Assembly (NCBI GenBank): GCA_026770585.1 | Contig: MU646321.1 | Location: forward strand, 1,249,003-1,259,373 | DNA from: Baffinella frigidus | Lineage: Eukaryota; Cryptophyceae; Cryptomonadales; Baffinellaceae | DNA length: 10,371 bases | Direction: 5' to 3' | Shown here: one piece after another, positions 1 through 5,394 of the stretch | How the letters are laid out: each line of letters begins with the position of its first letter | Position numbering within the stretch: the stretch's first letter is position 1 | Translations under genes and position numbers: made by a program | The notes under the pieces: model-generated | What the model saw: only the letters and a program-made list of their open reading frames with translations | What the model was told of the DNA's origin: nothing | Database searches by the model: none

Positions 1-65
1 CGTGATCCTGCGGGGAGCAAACATGGGTTTGGTCTCTTATGAGGTTATGGATTAGATAGGTTATA

Positions 66-180
66 CAGGTTATGGATCAGACAGGTTGTGAGTAAATGGG
101 GAGACAACCACGTGATCCTGCGGGGAGCAAAGAGGGGTTAGGTCTCACTTGAGAGAATCGCTGCCTGTTTAGGGTTAGTG
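66..180 (+). repeat. Direct repeat A, copy 1 (115 bp)
   Basis: This stretch recurs at 321-435 with a constant 255-bp offset and, by eye, about six substitutions in 115 positions. It begins CAGGTTATGGA and ends in TTTAGGGTTAGTG, so it grades into telomere-like sequence at its right end. A third, partial copy of its second half opens the window (1-40, CGTGATCCTGCGGGGAGCAA, matching 111-130). Shorter echoes of its right half (GGGTTTGG..CACATGAGGG..ATCGCAGCCTG) are visible near 686-740 and 895-925. No reading frame of note lies inside. It is probably a subtelomeric satellite-like unit; its function is unknown. Confidence 0.85.
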
Positions 181-182
181 TG

Positions 183-235
183 TATTATTTATTATTTATT
201 ATTTATTATTTATTATTTATTATTTATTATTTATT
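183..235 (+). repeat. AT-only heptamer microsatellite (TTTATTA)n
   Basis: Seven exact ATTATTT units occupy 184-232, flanked on both sides by telomere-like sequence (GTTTAGGGTTAG before, GCTTAGGGTTTATT after). The repeat length is 7 bp, the same as the canonical TTTAGGG unit; the unit reads as TTTATTA, i.e. the telomere heptamer with its GGG replaced by TTA. It was probably made by local slippage of a mutated telomere-like unit. Confidence 0.9.
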
Positions 236-320
236 GCTTAGGGTTTATTTTTTGAGGGTTTAGGTGATGCTGCGTCCGCGCACCACGTCGGGTGCGTTCA
301 CGAAACCTAATATGAGCAAA

Positions 321-435
321 CAGGTTATGGACCAGACAGGTTGTGAGTAAATGGGGAGACAACCACGTGACCCTGCGGTGAGCAAAGAGGGGTTTGGTCT
401 CACTTGAGAGGATCGCTGCTTGTTTAGGGTTAGTG
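321..435 (+). repeat. Direct repeat A, copy 2 (115 bp)
   Basis: Second copy of the 66-180 repeat, about 95 percent identical by hand alignment with no gaps. The 140 bp between the copies holds the AT heptamer array (183-235) and a short GC-richer spacer around 265-305 with no recognisable gene. Confidence 0.85.
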
Positions 436-440
436 TTTAT

Positions 441-575
441 TGTTGAGTGTTGAGTGTTGAGTGTTGAGTGTTTAGGGTTTAGGGCTTAGGGGTTTAGAGT
501 TGAGAGTTGAGTTTTTCGTGTTTAGAGCTCAGGATTTAGGGTATAGGGTTTAGGGTTTAGGGTTCCGCTGGGTGG
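441..575 (+). repeat. Telomere-like heptamer tract, variant to canonical transition
   Basis: Four TGTTGAG units (441-468) are followed in the same 7-bp phase by TGTTTAG (469-475), GGTTTAG (476-482) and GGCTTAG (483-489), then by more degenerate telomere-like DNA to about 565. The tract shows a stepwise in-register passage from a variant array to the TTTAGGG type. Confidence 0.88.
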
Positions 576-720
576 CACCCCCAGGAGTTGGTGATGTTAT
601 GGGTGTCCAATAAATTTCATCATTCATCTACCCATCGATCTCGAACCTCGCACCCAGTGAGGCATTTCTGAGTATAAACAGACAGAGGGTTTGGGGCAGG
701 TCGCACATGAGGGAATCGCA
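576..720. other. Spacer with no recognised feature
   Basis: A low-repeat stretch of about 145 bp between telomere-like tracts. Seven bases, CTGGGTG near its left end and CACCCAG near 650, could pair but are too short to call. A TTCGA-type T-loop-like string is present on the minus strand near 640-655, but no cloverleaf can be drawn around it. Confidence 0.5.
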
Positions 721-723
721 GCC

Positions 724-900
724 TGTTCAGGGTTTAGGATTTAGGGTTTAGGGATTATAATTTAGAGTCTAGGGTTTAGGGTTTAGTGTTTAGGGTTTAG
801 TGTTTAGCGGTTAAGGGTAAGGGGTTGAAGGATGAGGGGATTTAGGGGTTCGAATTTTGGGTTTAGATTCGGGTTTTGGGCTTGAGGATTAGGCATGGGG
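724..900 (+). repeat. Degenerate telomere-like tract
   Basis: Runs of TTTAGGG, TTTAGTG, TTTAGGA and related heptamers, G-rich on the plus strand. Degeneracy increases toward 900. Confidence 0.85.
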
Positions 901-957
901 TTTACATGACAGGATCGCAGCCTGGCGGGGGGTGCAGAGCGCGAGCGAGTGCGCGAG

Positions 958-987
958 GAATATCGTCAGACCCGCCTCCCGGTCCTG
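958..987 (+). repeat. 30-bp direct repeat, copy 1
   Basis: GAATATCGTCAGACCCGCCT and the ten bases after it match 1337-1366 with two substitutions. Immediately to its right is a short tandem of the 12-mer TTGATGGTCAAA (about 988-1024, three units), which recurs near 1128-1147. Confidence 0.8.
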
Positions 988-1035
988 TTGATGGTCAAAT
1001 TGATCGTCAAATTGATGGTCAAGTAGCAATTGGAG

Positions 1036-1046
1036 CTTTATAAAAG
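1036..1046 (+). promoter_or_regulatory. TATA-like element
   Basis: CTTTATAAAAG fits a eukaryotic TATA box consensus and sits in a non-telomeric spacer. No convincing open frame with an ATG follows within a few hundred bases, so this is as likely to be chance. It is listed only because it is the best core-promoter-like string in the 900-1530 spacer. Confidence 0.15.
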
Positions 1047-1235
1047 TGTGTAACAGTTACACGATAGCACCTGCCTGAGAGGGGATGTGCTGCGCAAGGT
1101 GCCGCACCGGAGCTGTAGGAATGATGGTCAAATTGATGGTCAAGTTGGTGAGCACCAGCGAGTGCTTTGCACCTTGGACGGAACGTACAATAGAGGCTTT
1201 GTAGCGGTGTACAGGCTGTATCCCATAAGTGGCCA

Positions 1236-1255
1236 GCGGGTCGAAAACGACCCGC
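1236..1255. repeat. Perfect 8-bp hairpin, AAAA loop
   Basis: GCGGGTCG (1236-1243) pairs perfectly with CGACCCGC (1248-1255) across an AAAA loop. There is no T tract after it and no upstream gene, so it is not called a terminator. The surrounding 900-1450 spacer carries only short repeats and no recognised gene. Confidence 0.7.
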
Positions 1256-1336
1256 AGAGGTCCTAGACAGGTCCTAGGGGCCTACGGTAGGACGTATGAG
1301 CCTGCCGGCCACTTGAGAGATAACTACATGTGTGGC

Positions 1337-1366
1337 GAAGATCGTCAGACCCTCCTCCCGGTCCTG
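1337..1366 (+). repeat. 30-bp direct repeat, copy 2
   Basis: Partner of 958-987. It is preceded by AACTACATGTGTGGCG (1322-1337), which itself recurs at about 1519-1534, so this spacer is built of several interleaved short duplications. Confidence 0.8.
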
Positions 1367-1450
1367 CAGGCCCAACAAACACTCTTTGAATACAAGTTCT
1401 TTGTGCTGAAAAGGAACGTAAAATATAGGGTTTGTACCGGGGAAGGGAAT

Positions 1451-1516
1451 GTATAATAGATGTACAGGCTACGTACAATAGATGTACAGGCTACTTAGAA
1501 TAGATGTACAGGCTGT
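1451..1516 (+). repeat. 22-bp tandem repeat, three units
   Basis: Three units of exactly 22 bp (1451-1472, 1473-1494, 1495-1516), each containing AATAGATGTACAGGCT. A dispersed relative is visible at 1187-1220 (ACAATAG and GTACAGGCTGTA separated by extra bases). It is non-coding by appearance. Confidence 0.92.
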
Positions 1517-1666
1517 ATAACTACATGTGTGGCGCTTTTGGGGGACGCGGCGGACCTGCAGCCCTGCCTCAGGTGGTTTCACCGACTATTCTTAAGTTGA
1601 CGTTCTGGGGTTGCGGTACACATCCGTCAACTTTGGAGCAAAAACGAGTCAACTGCTTGGGACCCT

Positions 1667-1735
1667 CTGCATCACTTACTTTACAAAAGAAGTATCCCCC
1701 CTCTGCATCCGTTGATTTACGATGAAGCAATAGAT
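1667..1735 (-). repeat. GTAAAGCAAC-family repeat, inverted copies
   Basis: Read on the minus strand this holds diverged copies of the GTAAAGCAACTGATGCAGAG unit that is abundant on the plus strand between 5050 and 6810. Here GCATCACTTACTTTACA and TGCATCCGTTGATTTACGA are visible on the plus strand. The orientation is opposite to the large array. Confidence 0.75.
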
Positions 1736-1762
1736 TGTCAAGTACCTTTTACAATCAAGCAA

Positions 1763-1914
1763 TGCACTGCCAGCCATAACATTTGACCTTAAATCAACTG
1801 GCTGGTCCTCGGCAGTAAGTTGACGGGGAGCCTGGTCTCAGACCAGGCAGTTGACTTAAGACTCTGGCTGGCAGGGCAGTTGACTTAAGGTGAAATGTTC
1901 TGGCTGGCAGTGCA
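1763..1914. mobile_element. Foldback element 1 (nested inverted repeat, MITE-like)
   Basis: The terminal arms 1763-1800 and 1877-1914 are 38 bp each and match as reverse complements at 35 of 38 positions. At the centre lies a second palindrome, GCCTGGTCTCAGACCAGGC (1830-1848, 9-bp arms around one base). The arms are centred on 1838.5 and the core on 1839, so the whole 152 bp is concentric. There is no transposase frame. A clear target-site duplication was not found. It may be a small non-autonomous foldback/MITE or an RNA-forming inverted repeat; the symmetry is certain and the mobility is inferred. Confidence 0.65.
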
Positions 1915-1933
1915 ATGAAGGTTTGATCGGGAC

Positions 1934-2111
1934 CACACGAGAATGCTAGAGGGACCTATTCAAAACCGACATGTAGCCTTTGTGCAGTAACTGTCATCGC
2001 CTTTGGAGCCATTCTATGCTTTTTAGCACAGACACGAGGTTGGAATGCCCTATCCTGGTTCAAATGTTTACAACCCCACATGTAAATAGCCCCCTCTAGC
2101 ATTCTCGTGTG
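1934..2111. mobile_element. Foldback element 2 (20-bp perfect TIR, MITE-like)
   Basis: CACACGAGAATGCTAGAGGG (1934-1953) is the exact reverse complement of 2092-2111. The centre of symmetry is 2022.5, and exactly there lies a small hairpin TGCT-TTTT-AGCA (2017-2028). GGAC occurs on both flanks (1930-1933 and about 2112-2115), a possible 4-5 bp target duplication. There is no internal coding capacity. The length (178 bp) and terminal repeats fit a MITE. The right half has a second copy at 2506-2594. Confidence 0.65.
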
Positions 2112-2119
2112 GGACGTGC
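2031..2119 (+). repeat. 89-bp direct repeat, copy 1 (right half of foldback 2)
   Basis: Matches 2506-2594 at a constant 475-bp offset with about four substitutions and no gaps. It begins GACACGAGGTTGGAATGCCC and ends just beyond the terminal repeat of foldback 2. Confidence 0.9.
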
Positions 2120-2124
2120 ACCAT

Positions 2125-2221
2125 CAGTTACTTTACAATATAACCATCCTCCCGCTGCATCAGTTGCTTTACGATGAAGTCTGCCCTCTCTGCTCCAGTT
2201 GCTTTACAAGATTTACAATGA
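2125..2221 (-). repeat. GTAAAGCAAC-family tandem, inverted
   Basis: The minus strand carries three units of about 35 bp beginning GTAAAG(C/T)AACTG. The plus strand shows CAGTTACTTTACAATAT, CATCAGTTGCTTTACGATG and CCAGTTGCTTTACAAG. It is the same family as the plus-strand array at 5050-6810, reversed. Confidence 0.85.
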
Positions 2222-2238
2222 AACTTTTCGGTTTGGCT

Positions 2239-2290
2239 GGACCTGCAGCGCCCTTTCGGAGAGCCGATCGCTTTCTTCGGGGGGGGGGGT
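2239..2290 (+). repeat. 52-bp direct repeat, copy 1, ending in a G run
   Basis: GGACCTGCAGCGCCCTTTCG through GATCGCTTTCTTCGGGGG recurs at 2587-2639 with a small insertion there. This copy ends in 11 consecutive G (2279-2289). Confidence 0.88.
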
Positions 2291-2505
2291 TGTCTTGAGA
2301 TGAAATGGTGTGGCAGCAGCCACAGCAAAGAAGTTTCGATCGGGACCTCAACTCTGGAAACGATATATCACTTTCTGGCAGCGAAATTTATTACACAATT
2401 GGGTCTTGCTACTACCAGTAAAGCATCTGTGTGGTAGTTTTCGTTGCCAGGAAGTAATATTTTTGATCCTTTCCGGAGTTCCGGAGTTGAGACCTGCAGC
2501 TCACC

Positions 2506-2594
2506 GACACGAGGTTGGAATGCCCTATCCTGGTACAAATGTTAACAACCCCACATGTAAATAGGCCCCTCTAGCATTCTCGTGTGGGACCTGC
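2506..2594 (+). repeat. 89-bp direct repeat, copy 2 (solo half of foldback 2)
   Basis: Second copy of 2031-2119. It carries the right terminal repeat but no matching left terminal repeat, so it is a half element. It abuts the second copy of the 52-bp repeat at 2587. The GATCGGGACC string upstream of foldback 2 (about 1925) also recurs near 2338, so a larger and more diverged duplication of about 410-475 bp may underlie both. Confidence 0.88.
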
Positions 2595-2639
2595 AGCTCC
2601 CTTTCGGAGAGCGCGCCGATCGCTTTCTTCGGGGGGAGT
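2587..2639 (+). repeat. 52-bp direct repeat, copy 2
   Basis: Partner of 2239-2290. The two copies bracket about 300 bp in which I recognise no gene apart from the half foldback element. Confidence 0.85.
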
Positions 2640-2651
2640 TTTGCGTCCGCC

Positions 2652-2948
2652 TGGTTTGGGGGTTGGGGCTTAGGTTTTGGGGTTTTGGGTTTAGGGTTTA
2701 GGGTTTGGGGTTTAGGATTTAGGGTTCAGGATTTGGGTTTAGGGTTTAGGGTTTAGGGTTTAGGGTTTAGGTTTTAGGTTTTAGGTTTTAGGTTTTAGGG
2801 TTTAGGGTCTGGGGTCTAGGGTCTAGGTTTAGAGTTCCACGAGCAAAGGGGCAGGGGGTAGGGGAGAGACCCCGACGAAGGGAGGGTTCAGGATTCAGAA
2901 TTCTGAGGTTCAGGATTCAGGATTCAGGGTTTAGGGTTTAGGGGTTAG
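2652..2948 (+). repeat. Telomere-like tract with TTTTAGG and TTCAGGA variants
   Basis: TTTAGGG-type heptamers, G-rich on plus. Four exact TTTTAGG units lie at 2772-2799 and a TTCAGGA cluster near 2900-2925. A non-telomeric insert (GAGCAAAGGGG..GACGAAGGGAGGG, about 2838-2886) interrupts the tract. Confidence 0.9.
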
Positions 2949-3005
2949 ACCCGTAAGATAGCGCGAAACGACATTTTGAATTGATTCAGTTTCCATATGA
3001 AATCT

Positions 3006-3162
3006 GAGCTCGAGAAAGTGCTGGAAGGAACCTCTCTCGGACGTTAATTAAGGATTTAGAAAACGCACTGTGGTACTATCTTACAATGTAAAAGTACGCG
3101 CCCGTACTATTTTACAATGTAAAAGTACGTGCCCGTACAAAAGGATGGACGGATCTGAGTGA
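3006..3162 (+). repeat. Tandem repeat B, unit 1 (5' truncated)
   Basis: First unit of a 183-200 bp tandem repeat. It carries CTCGAGAAAGTGCTGGAAGG (3009-3028), AAGTACGCGCCCGTAC, the small palindrome TTTTACAATGTAAAA (3110-3124) and AAAGTACGTGCCCGTAC. The spacing of the GTGCTGGAAGG core to the next units is 188, 183 and 198 bp. Confidence 0.9.
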
Positions 3163-3350
3163 TTACCCCGCCATGGCGTTCGAGGAGCTGAGCGAGCTCG
3201 AGGAAGTACTGGAAGGAAACTTTCTCGGATGTTTATTAAGGATTTTCAAAACACACCGAGGTACTGTTTTGCAATCCAAAAGTACGCGCCCGTACTATTT
3301 TACAATGTAAAAGTACGTGCCCGTACCAAACGATGGACAGATCTGAGTTA
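3163..3350 (+). repeat. Tandem repeat B, unit 2
   Basis: A full unit, from TTACCCCGCCATGGCGTTCG to the next TTACCCCGCC. Relative to unit 1 it is conserved through the CGAGGAAGTACTGGAAGG core and both GTACG(C/T)GCCCGTAC blocks. Confidence 0.92.
3173..3310 (+). CDS. Repeat-borne open frame, unit 2 (doubtful)
   Basis: The frame starts at the ATG of CCATGG (3173) and ends at TAA 3308. It begins MAFEELSELEEVLEG, an acidic, leucine-rich, helix-like stretch. The frame is also open upstream to 3092, where it reads KYAPVLFYNVKVRARTK. The same string recurs in the next unit, but at this nucleotide identity that is expected without selection. No known family is recognised. It is short, repeat-encoded and lacks regulatory support, so it may be an exon fragment captured by a satellite or pure chance. 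Confidence 0.15.
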   Translation: MAFEELSELEEVLEGNFLGCLLRIFKTHRGTVLQSKSTRPYYFTM

Positions 3351-3462
3351 TTACCCCGCCGTGGCGTTCGAGGAGCCAACTCCAGGAAGTGCTGGAAGGT
3401 GTGCGTCACTTGCCATAGCTGCTCAACCTCAAGGATCCCCGGTACAAATCCTGGTATTGTAA
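3229..3462 (+). CDS. Repeat-borne open frame spanning units 2-3 (doubtful)
   Basis: An ATG-initiated 77-residue frame with TAA at 3460. It contains KYAPVLFYNVKVRARTK, then RWTDLSYYPAVAFEE, matching the unit 1-2 frame (GWTDLSDYPAMAFEE). The helix-like continuation is lost because unit 3 has a rearranged CCAACTCCAGG in place of CTGAGCGAGCTCGAGG, which shifts the frame. No signal peptide, membrane segment or catalytic motif is visible. The internal frameshift between units argues against a functional tandem-domain protein. Confidence 0.15.
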   Translation: MFIKDFQNTPRYCFAIQKYAPVLFYNVKVRARTKRWTDLSYYPAVAFEEPTPGSAGRCASLAIAAQPQGSPVQILVL

Positions 3463-3543
3463 ACCTTCAACGTACGAAATGGCTCCAATGCCAAGCCAAA
3501 TCTGAGATACAATCTATGAGGCGACGGGGTTAGTTCGGAAGTG
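3351..3543 (+). repeat. Tandem repeat B, unit 3
   Basis: Starts TTACCCCGCCGTGGCGTTCG. After the GTGCTGGAAGGTGTGCGTCA core it diverges from unit 2, losing the GTACGTGCCCGTAC blocks. It contains AAATGGCTCCAA (about 3478), a string that reappears three times near 8274-8330. Confidence 0.85.
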
Positions 3544-3660
3544 TTACCCCGCCGTGGCGTTCGAGGAGCTGAGCGAGCTCGAGGAAGTGCTGGAAGGTGT
3601 GCGTCACTTGCCAGGGGGGCTCAACCTGGTGTGGGGTTACTAGGGTTACTGTGGGTCACT
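3544..3660 (+). repeat. Tandem repeat B, unit 4
   Basis: Again TTACCCCGCCGTGGCGTTCG, then GAGGAAGTGCTGGAAGGTGT, CACTTGCCAGGGGGGCTCAA and GGTTACTAGGGTTACTG. One frame here (from about 3506 to the TAG at 3641) reads without a stop, but there is no ATG. Confidence 0.85.
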
Positions 3661-3689
3661 GTGGGGTACTGGTACCCGGGTCAGGGGGT

Positions 3690-3890
3690 GAGGATTGGGG
3701 GTGAGGGTTTGGGGGGAGGGTTTAGGGTTTGGGGGTTAGGGTTTCAGGAAGCGCTGGAAGGTGTGCGGCACTTGCCAGGGTGGCTCCACCTGCTTGTGGG
3801 TTGCCAGGGTTACTAGGGATACTGTTAGGGTGTAGGGTTTAGGGTGTAGGGGTTAGGGTTGAGGGTTTAGGGTTTAGGGTTGAGAGTTTA
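3690..3890 (+). repeat. Telomere-like tract, interrupted
   Basis: GGGTTTAGGG, GGGTGTAGGG and GGGTTGAGGG heptamers on either side of repeat B unit 5. Confidence 0.85.
3745..3833 (+). repeat. Tandem repeat B, unit 5 (3' part only)
   Basis: CAGGAAGCGCTGGAAGGTGT, CACTTGCCAGGGTGGCTCCA and GGTTACTAGGGATACTG match the second half of unit 4. The first half has been replaced by telomere-like sequence (about 3690-3744). Confidence 0.82.
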
Positions 3891-4058
3891 GGGTGCAGGG
3901 TTCAGGGTGCAGGGTGCAGGGTGCAGGGTGCAGGGTGCAGGGTGCAGGGTTCAGGGTTTAGGGTGCAGGGTTCAGGGTTCAGGGTTTAGGGTGCAGGGTG
4001 CAGGGTGCAGGGTGCAGGGTGCAGGGTGCAGGGTGCAGGGTGCAGGGTTCAGGGTTCA
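3891..4058 (+). repeat. 24-unit heptamer array (GGGTGCA / GGGTTCA / GGGTTTA)
   Basis: Twenty-four consecutive heptamers with no phase slip. Most are GGGTGCA, with interspersed GGGTTCA and GGGTTTA. The array stops abruptly at GGGGTTTGACCCCCGGG (about 4059-4075), after which the sequence is non-telomeric. Confidence 0.95.
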
Positions 4059-4122
4059 GGGGTTTGACCCCCGGGATGGAGCAGAGGAAGGAGAAAGCCG
4101 TGGCGGATGAGAGCGGATCGAC

Positions 4123-4172
4123 ATTCTCGGCCTTGTCCGTCCGCACGTGCTGCACATTCACCTGCGAACAAG
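4123..4172 (+). repeat. 50-bp direct repeat C, copy 1
   Basis: CTCGGCC, TCCGTCCGCACGTGC and GCGAACAAG recur at 4263-4312 with a 140-bp offset. GTTGAC/GTCAAC hexamers are unusually dense from here to about 4550 (at least eight occurrences in both orientations). Confidence 0.8.
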
Positions 4173-4262
4173 CGCGAAAGTTGACAAATTTGTACCACGG
4201 AACCAGCGCGTCAACTTGTGAATAGTCTGCCAACCGGAGGTGTCCCTGCTTGGTCCCGCTAT

Positions 4263-4312
4263 TCTCTCGGCCCGGTCCGTCCGCACGTGCGGCACGTTGA
4301 CCCGCGAACAAG
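4263..4312 (+). repeat. 50-bp direct repeat C, copy 2
   Basis: Partner of 4123-4172, offset 140 bp. An open frame runs through 4240-4596 on the plus strand but begins at GTG, has no family similarity I recognise, and passes through degenerate repeats; it is not called as a gene. Confidence 0.8.
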
Positions 4313-4629
4313 AGTTGACTCAAAACGCGGGGTTCGTGGACGGTGCTGGTACTAAACGGTCAACTTCTGCCATTGCTTGTTTGTTTTCCGTGGCCAACAG
4401 ATGCGAAAACCTCTATCCCGGAAACAGAGAAAAAACGGTTCCAAGGGCAGCTGCTGTAGCATGTTTCGGTTCTGGTATCGAAACATCAACACAAAGTCAA
4501 CGATGCTATGAACTAATCGTCAACTTCTTAATTGTCAACTTCTGCCATCGTCAAGGCCAAAAAATGAGAACCCCGCTCTTAGCGTACCTGCTGTAGAAGC
4601 TCCGCTGCCCCACTTAGCAGCGTCTGAGT

Positions 4630-4641
4630 CCCCCCCCCCCC
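4630..4641 (+). repeat. C12 homopolymer
   Basis: Twelve consecutive C. Two further tracts of exactly the same length lie at 5441-5452 and 5553-5564, and there is a C9 at 5003-5011. Consensus length at such runs is prone to sequencing error. Confidence 0.85.
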
Positions 4642-4756
4642 GGATATCCGGGGGAAACGCGGTTAGAATCCAATGCAAATGGATAAGATTCTAGTACAAA
4701 TAGTTTAGATGGACTGTATCCGTGAAGCCCCCGGTGGCTGCAAAGTGGCACATGCA
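4637..4756 (+). pseudogene. Broken copy of the 7.8-8.0 kb minus-strand candidate exon
   Basis: Aligned by eye with the reverse complement of about 7847-7963. Shared blocks include the palindrome CCCCCGGATATCCGGGGG (4637-4654), then CGGTTAGAATCC, GATTCTAGTA, ATGGACTGTATCCGTGAAG and CCCGGTGGCTGC. Relative to the other copy this one has a one-base loss before CGGTTAGAATCC, a one-base gain just after it, and a TAG in place of GAG, so the frame is destroyed. It is therefore either a pseudogene fragment or one arm of a dispersed non-coding repeat. No protein family is recognised. Confidence 0.5.
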
Positions 4757-5027
4757 ATTTTCACATCGGTTGGCCACGGCAAAAAAAAAACAATGGCAAA
4801 TGTTGACGATGCTGGTACTAAGCTGTGAGCGTACCTGCTGCAGCAACTCCGCAGCCACATGCGGTTTTCAGATCGGTTGGCCACGTCAAAAAACAAATCA
4901 ACGACAAAAGTCAATAAACCAATGGCAAACGACGATGCTGGGACTAAGGTGTGAGCGTCTCTTCTCTTAGCGTACCTGCTGTAGGAGTTCCGCTGCAACA
5001 TGCCCCCCCCCTGTGGCGCCAAGAGCC

Positions 5028-5144
5028 CACCTGCGAGCGAGCGAGAGAACACGCTTTACTTCACTGTAAAGCAACTGATACCCCTAAAACTATCAACCCT
5101 CAACCCGAACCCTAAACTCTGAGCAATGACCCCAAGATATGGCC
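5028..5144 (+). repeat. 117-bp tandem repeat E, unit 1
   Basis: CACCTGCGAGCGAGCGAGAG, CTTCACTGTAAAGCAACTGA, then C-rich telomere-like AACCCTCAACCCGAACCCTA, ending before the next CACCTGCGA at 5145. Telomere-like polarity here is opposite to the rest of the window. Confidence 0.88.
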
Positions 5145-5257
5145 CACCTGCGATCGAGCGAGAGAGCAGGCTTTAATTCACTGACAAGCAACCGACGCCC
5201 TTAAAACCCTCAACCCTCAACCCGAACCCAAAACCCCAAGCACAACCCCCAAGATTT
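5145..5257 (+). repeat. 117-bp tandem repeat E, unit 2
   Basis: CACCTGCGATCGAGCGAGAG followed by the same order of modules (CTTTAATTCACTG, AAGCAACCGACGCCC, CAACCCTCAACCCGAACCC), ending CCCCAAGATTT. Confidence 0.88.
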
Positions 5258-5289
5258 GAAGGACTTTATTGCAGAGCAACTGTTGCACT

Positions 5290-5392
5290 TTACTTTACTT
5301 CACTGAAAAACAAAAACAGACTCTACTTCACTGAAAAAAAACTGATGCCCCTAAAACTCTCAACCCTCAACCTGAACCCTAAGCCCTGCGGA
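5290..5392 (+). repeat. Repeat E, unit 3 (diverged)
   Basis: TTTACTTCACTGAAAAA occurs twice, then CTGATGCCCCTAAAACTCTC and AACCCTCAACCTGAACCCTA. The CACCTGCGA head is missing and an ACTTTATTGCAGAGCAACTG module lies just before it (5261-5280), recurring at 5412-5431. Confidence 0.8.
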
Positions 5393-5394
5393 AT

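Larger units (their letters stand above)
4332..5010. repeat. Degenerate mixed-orientation repeat cluster D
   Basis: Several short modules recur. GACGGTGCTGGTACTAA is near 4333 and variants are near 4807 and 4933. CTCTTAGCGTACCTGCTGTA is near 4577 and 4966, with a shorter form near 4831. GTGGCCAAC with following GAAAAC is on plus at 4391-4413 and on minus at about 4758-4785 and 4866-4890. The spacing of the last two is about 105-115 bp. The cluster looks like decayed copies of an element inserted in both directions. No intact gene was found. Confidence 0.7.

Noticed and set aside
630-660. Possible tRNA T-arm on the minus strand (GGTTCGA-like)
   Set aside because: No acceptor, D or anticodon arms can be paired around it.
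1236-1255. Rho-independent terminator
   Set aside because: The hairpin has no T tract and no upstream gene, and the window is not bacterial in character.
1229-1456. 75-residue plus-strand open frame
   Set aside because: It begins at GTG rather than ATG, crosses the 30-bp direct repeat, and has no recognisable family or coding bias.
2310-2564. 84-residue plus-strand open frame between the 52-bp repeats
   Set aside because: It runs into the half foldback element and ends inside it. The composition is not convincing and no motif is seen.
3979-4323. 114-residue minus-strand open frame
   Set aside because: The start codon is TTG, and the C-terminal third is a translation of the GGGTGCA heptamer array.
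4240-4596. 118-residue plus-strand open frame
   Set aside because: It starts at GTG and passes through degenerate repeats of clusters C and D. No family was recognised, so it is described under the repeats instead.
4705-5052. 115-residue minus-strand open frame with an internal repeat
   Set aside because: It starts at GTG. The internal similarity is that of the DNA repeat, and different copies use different frames.
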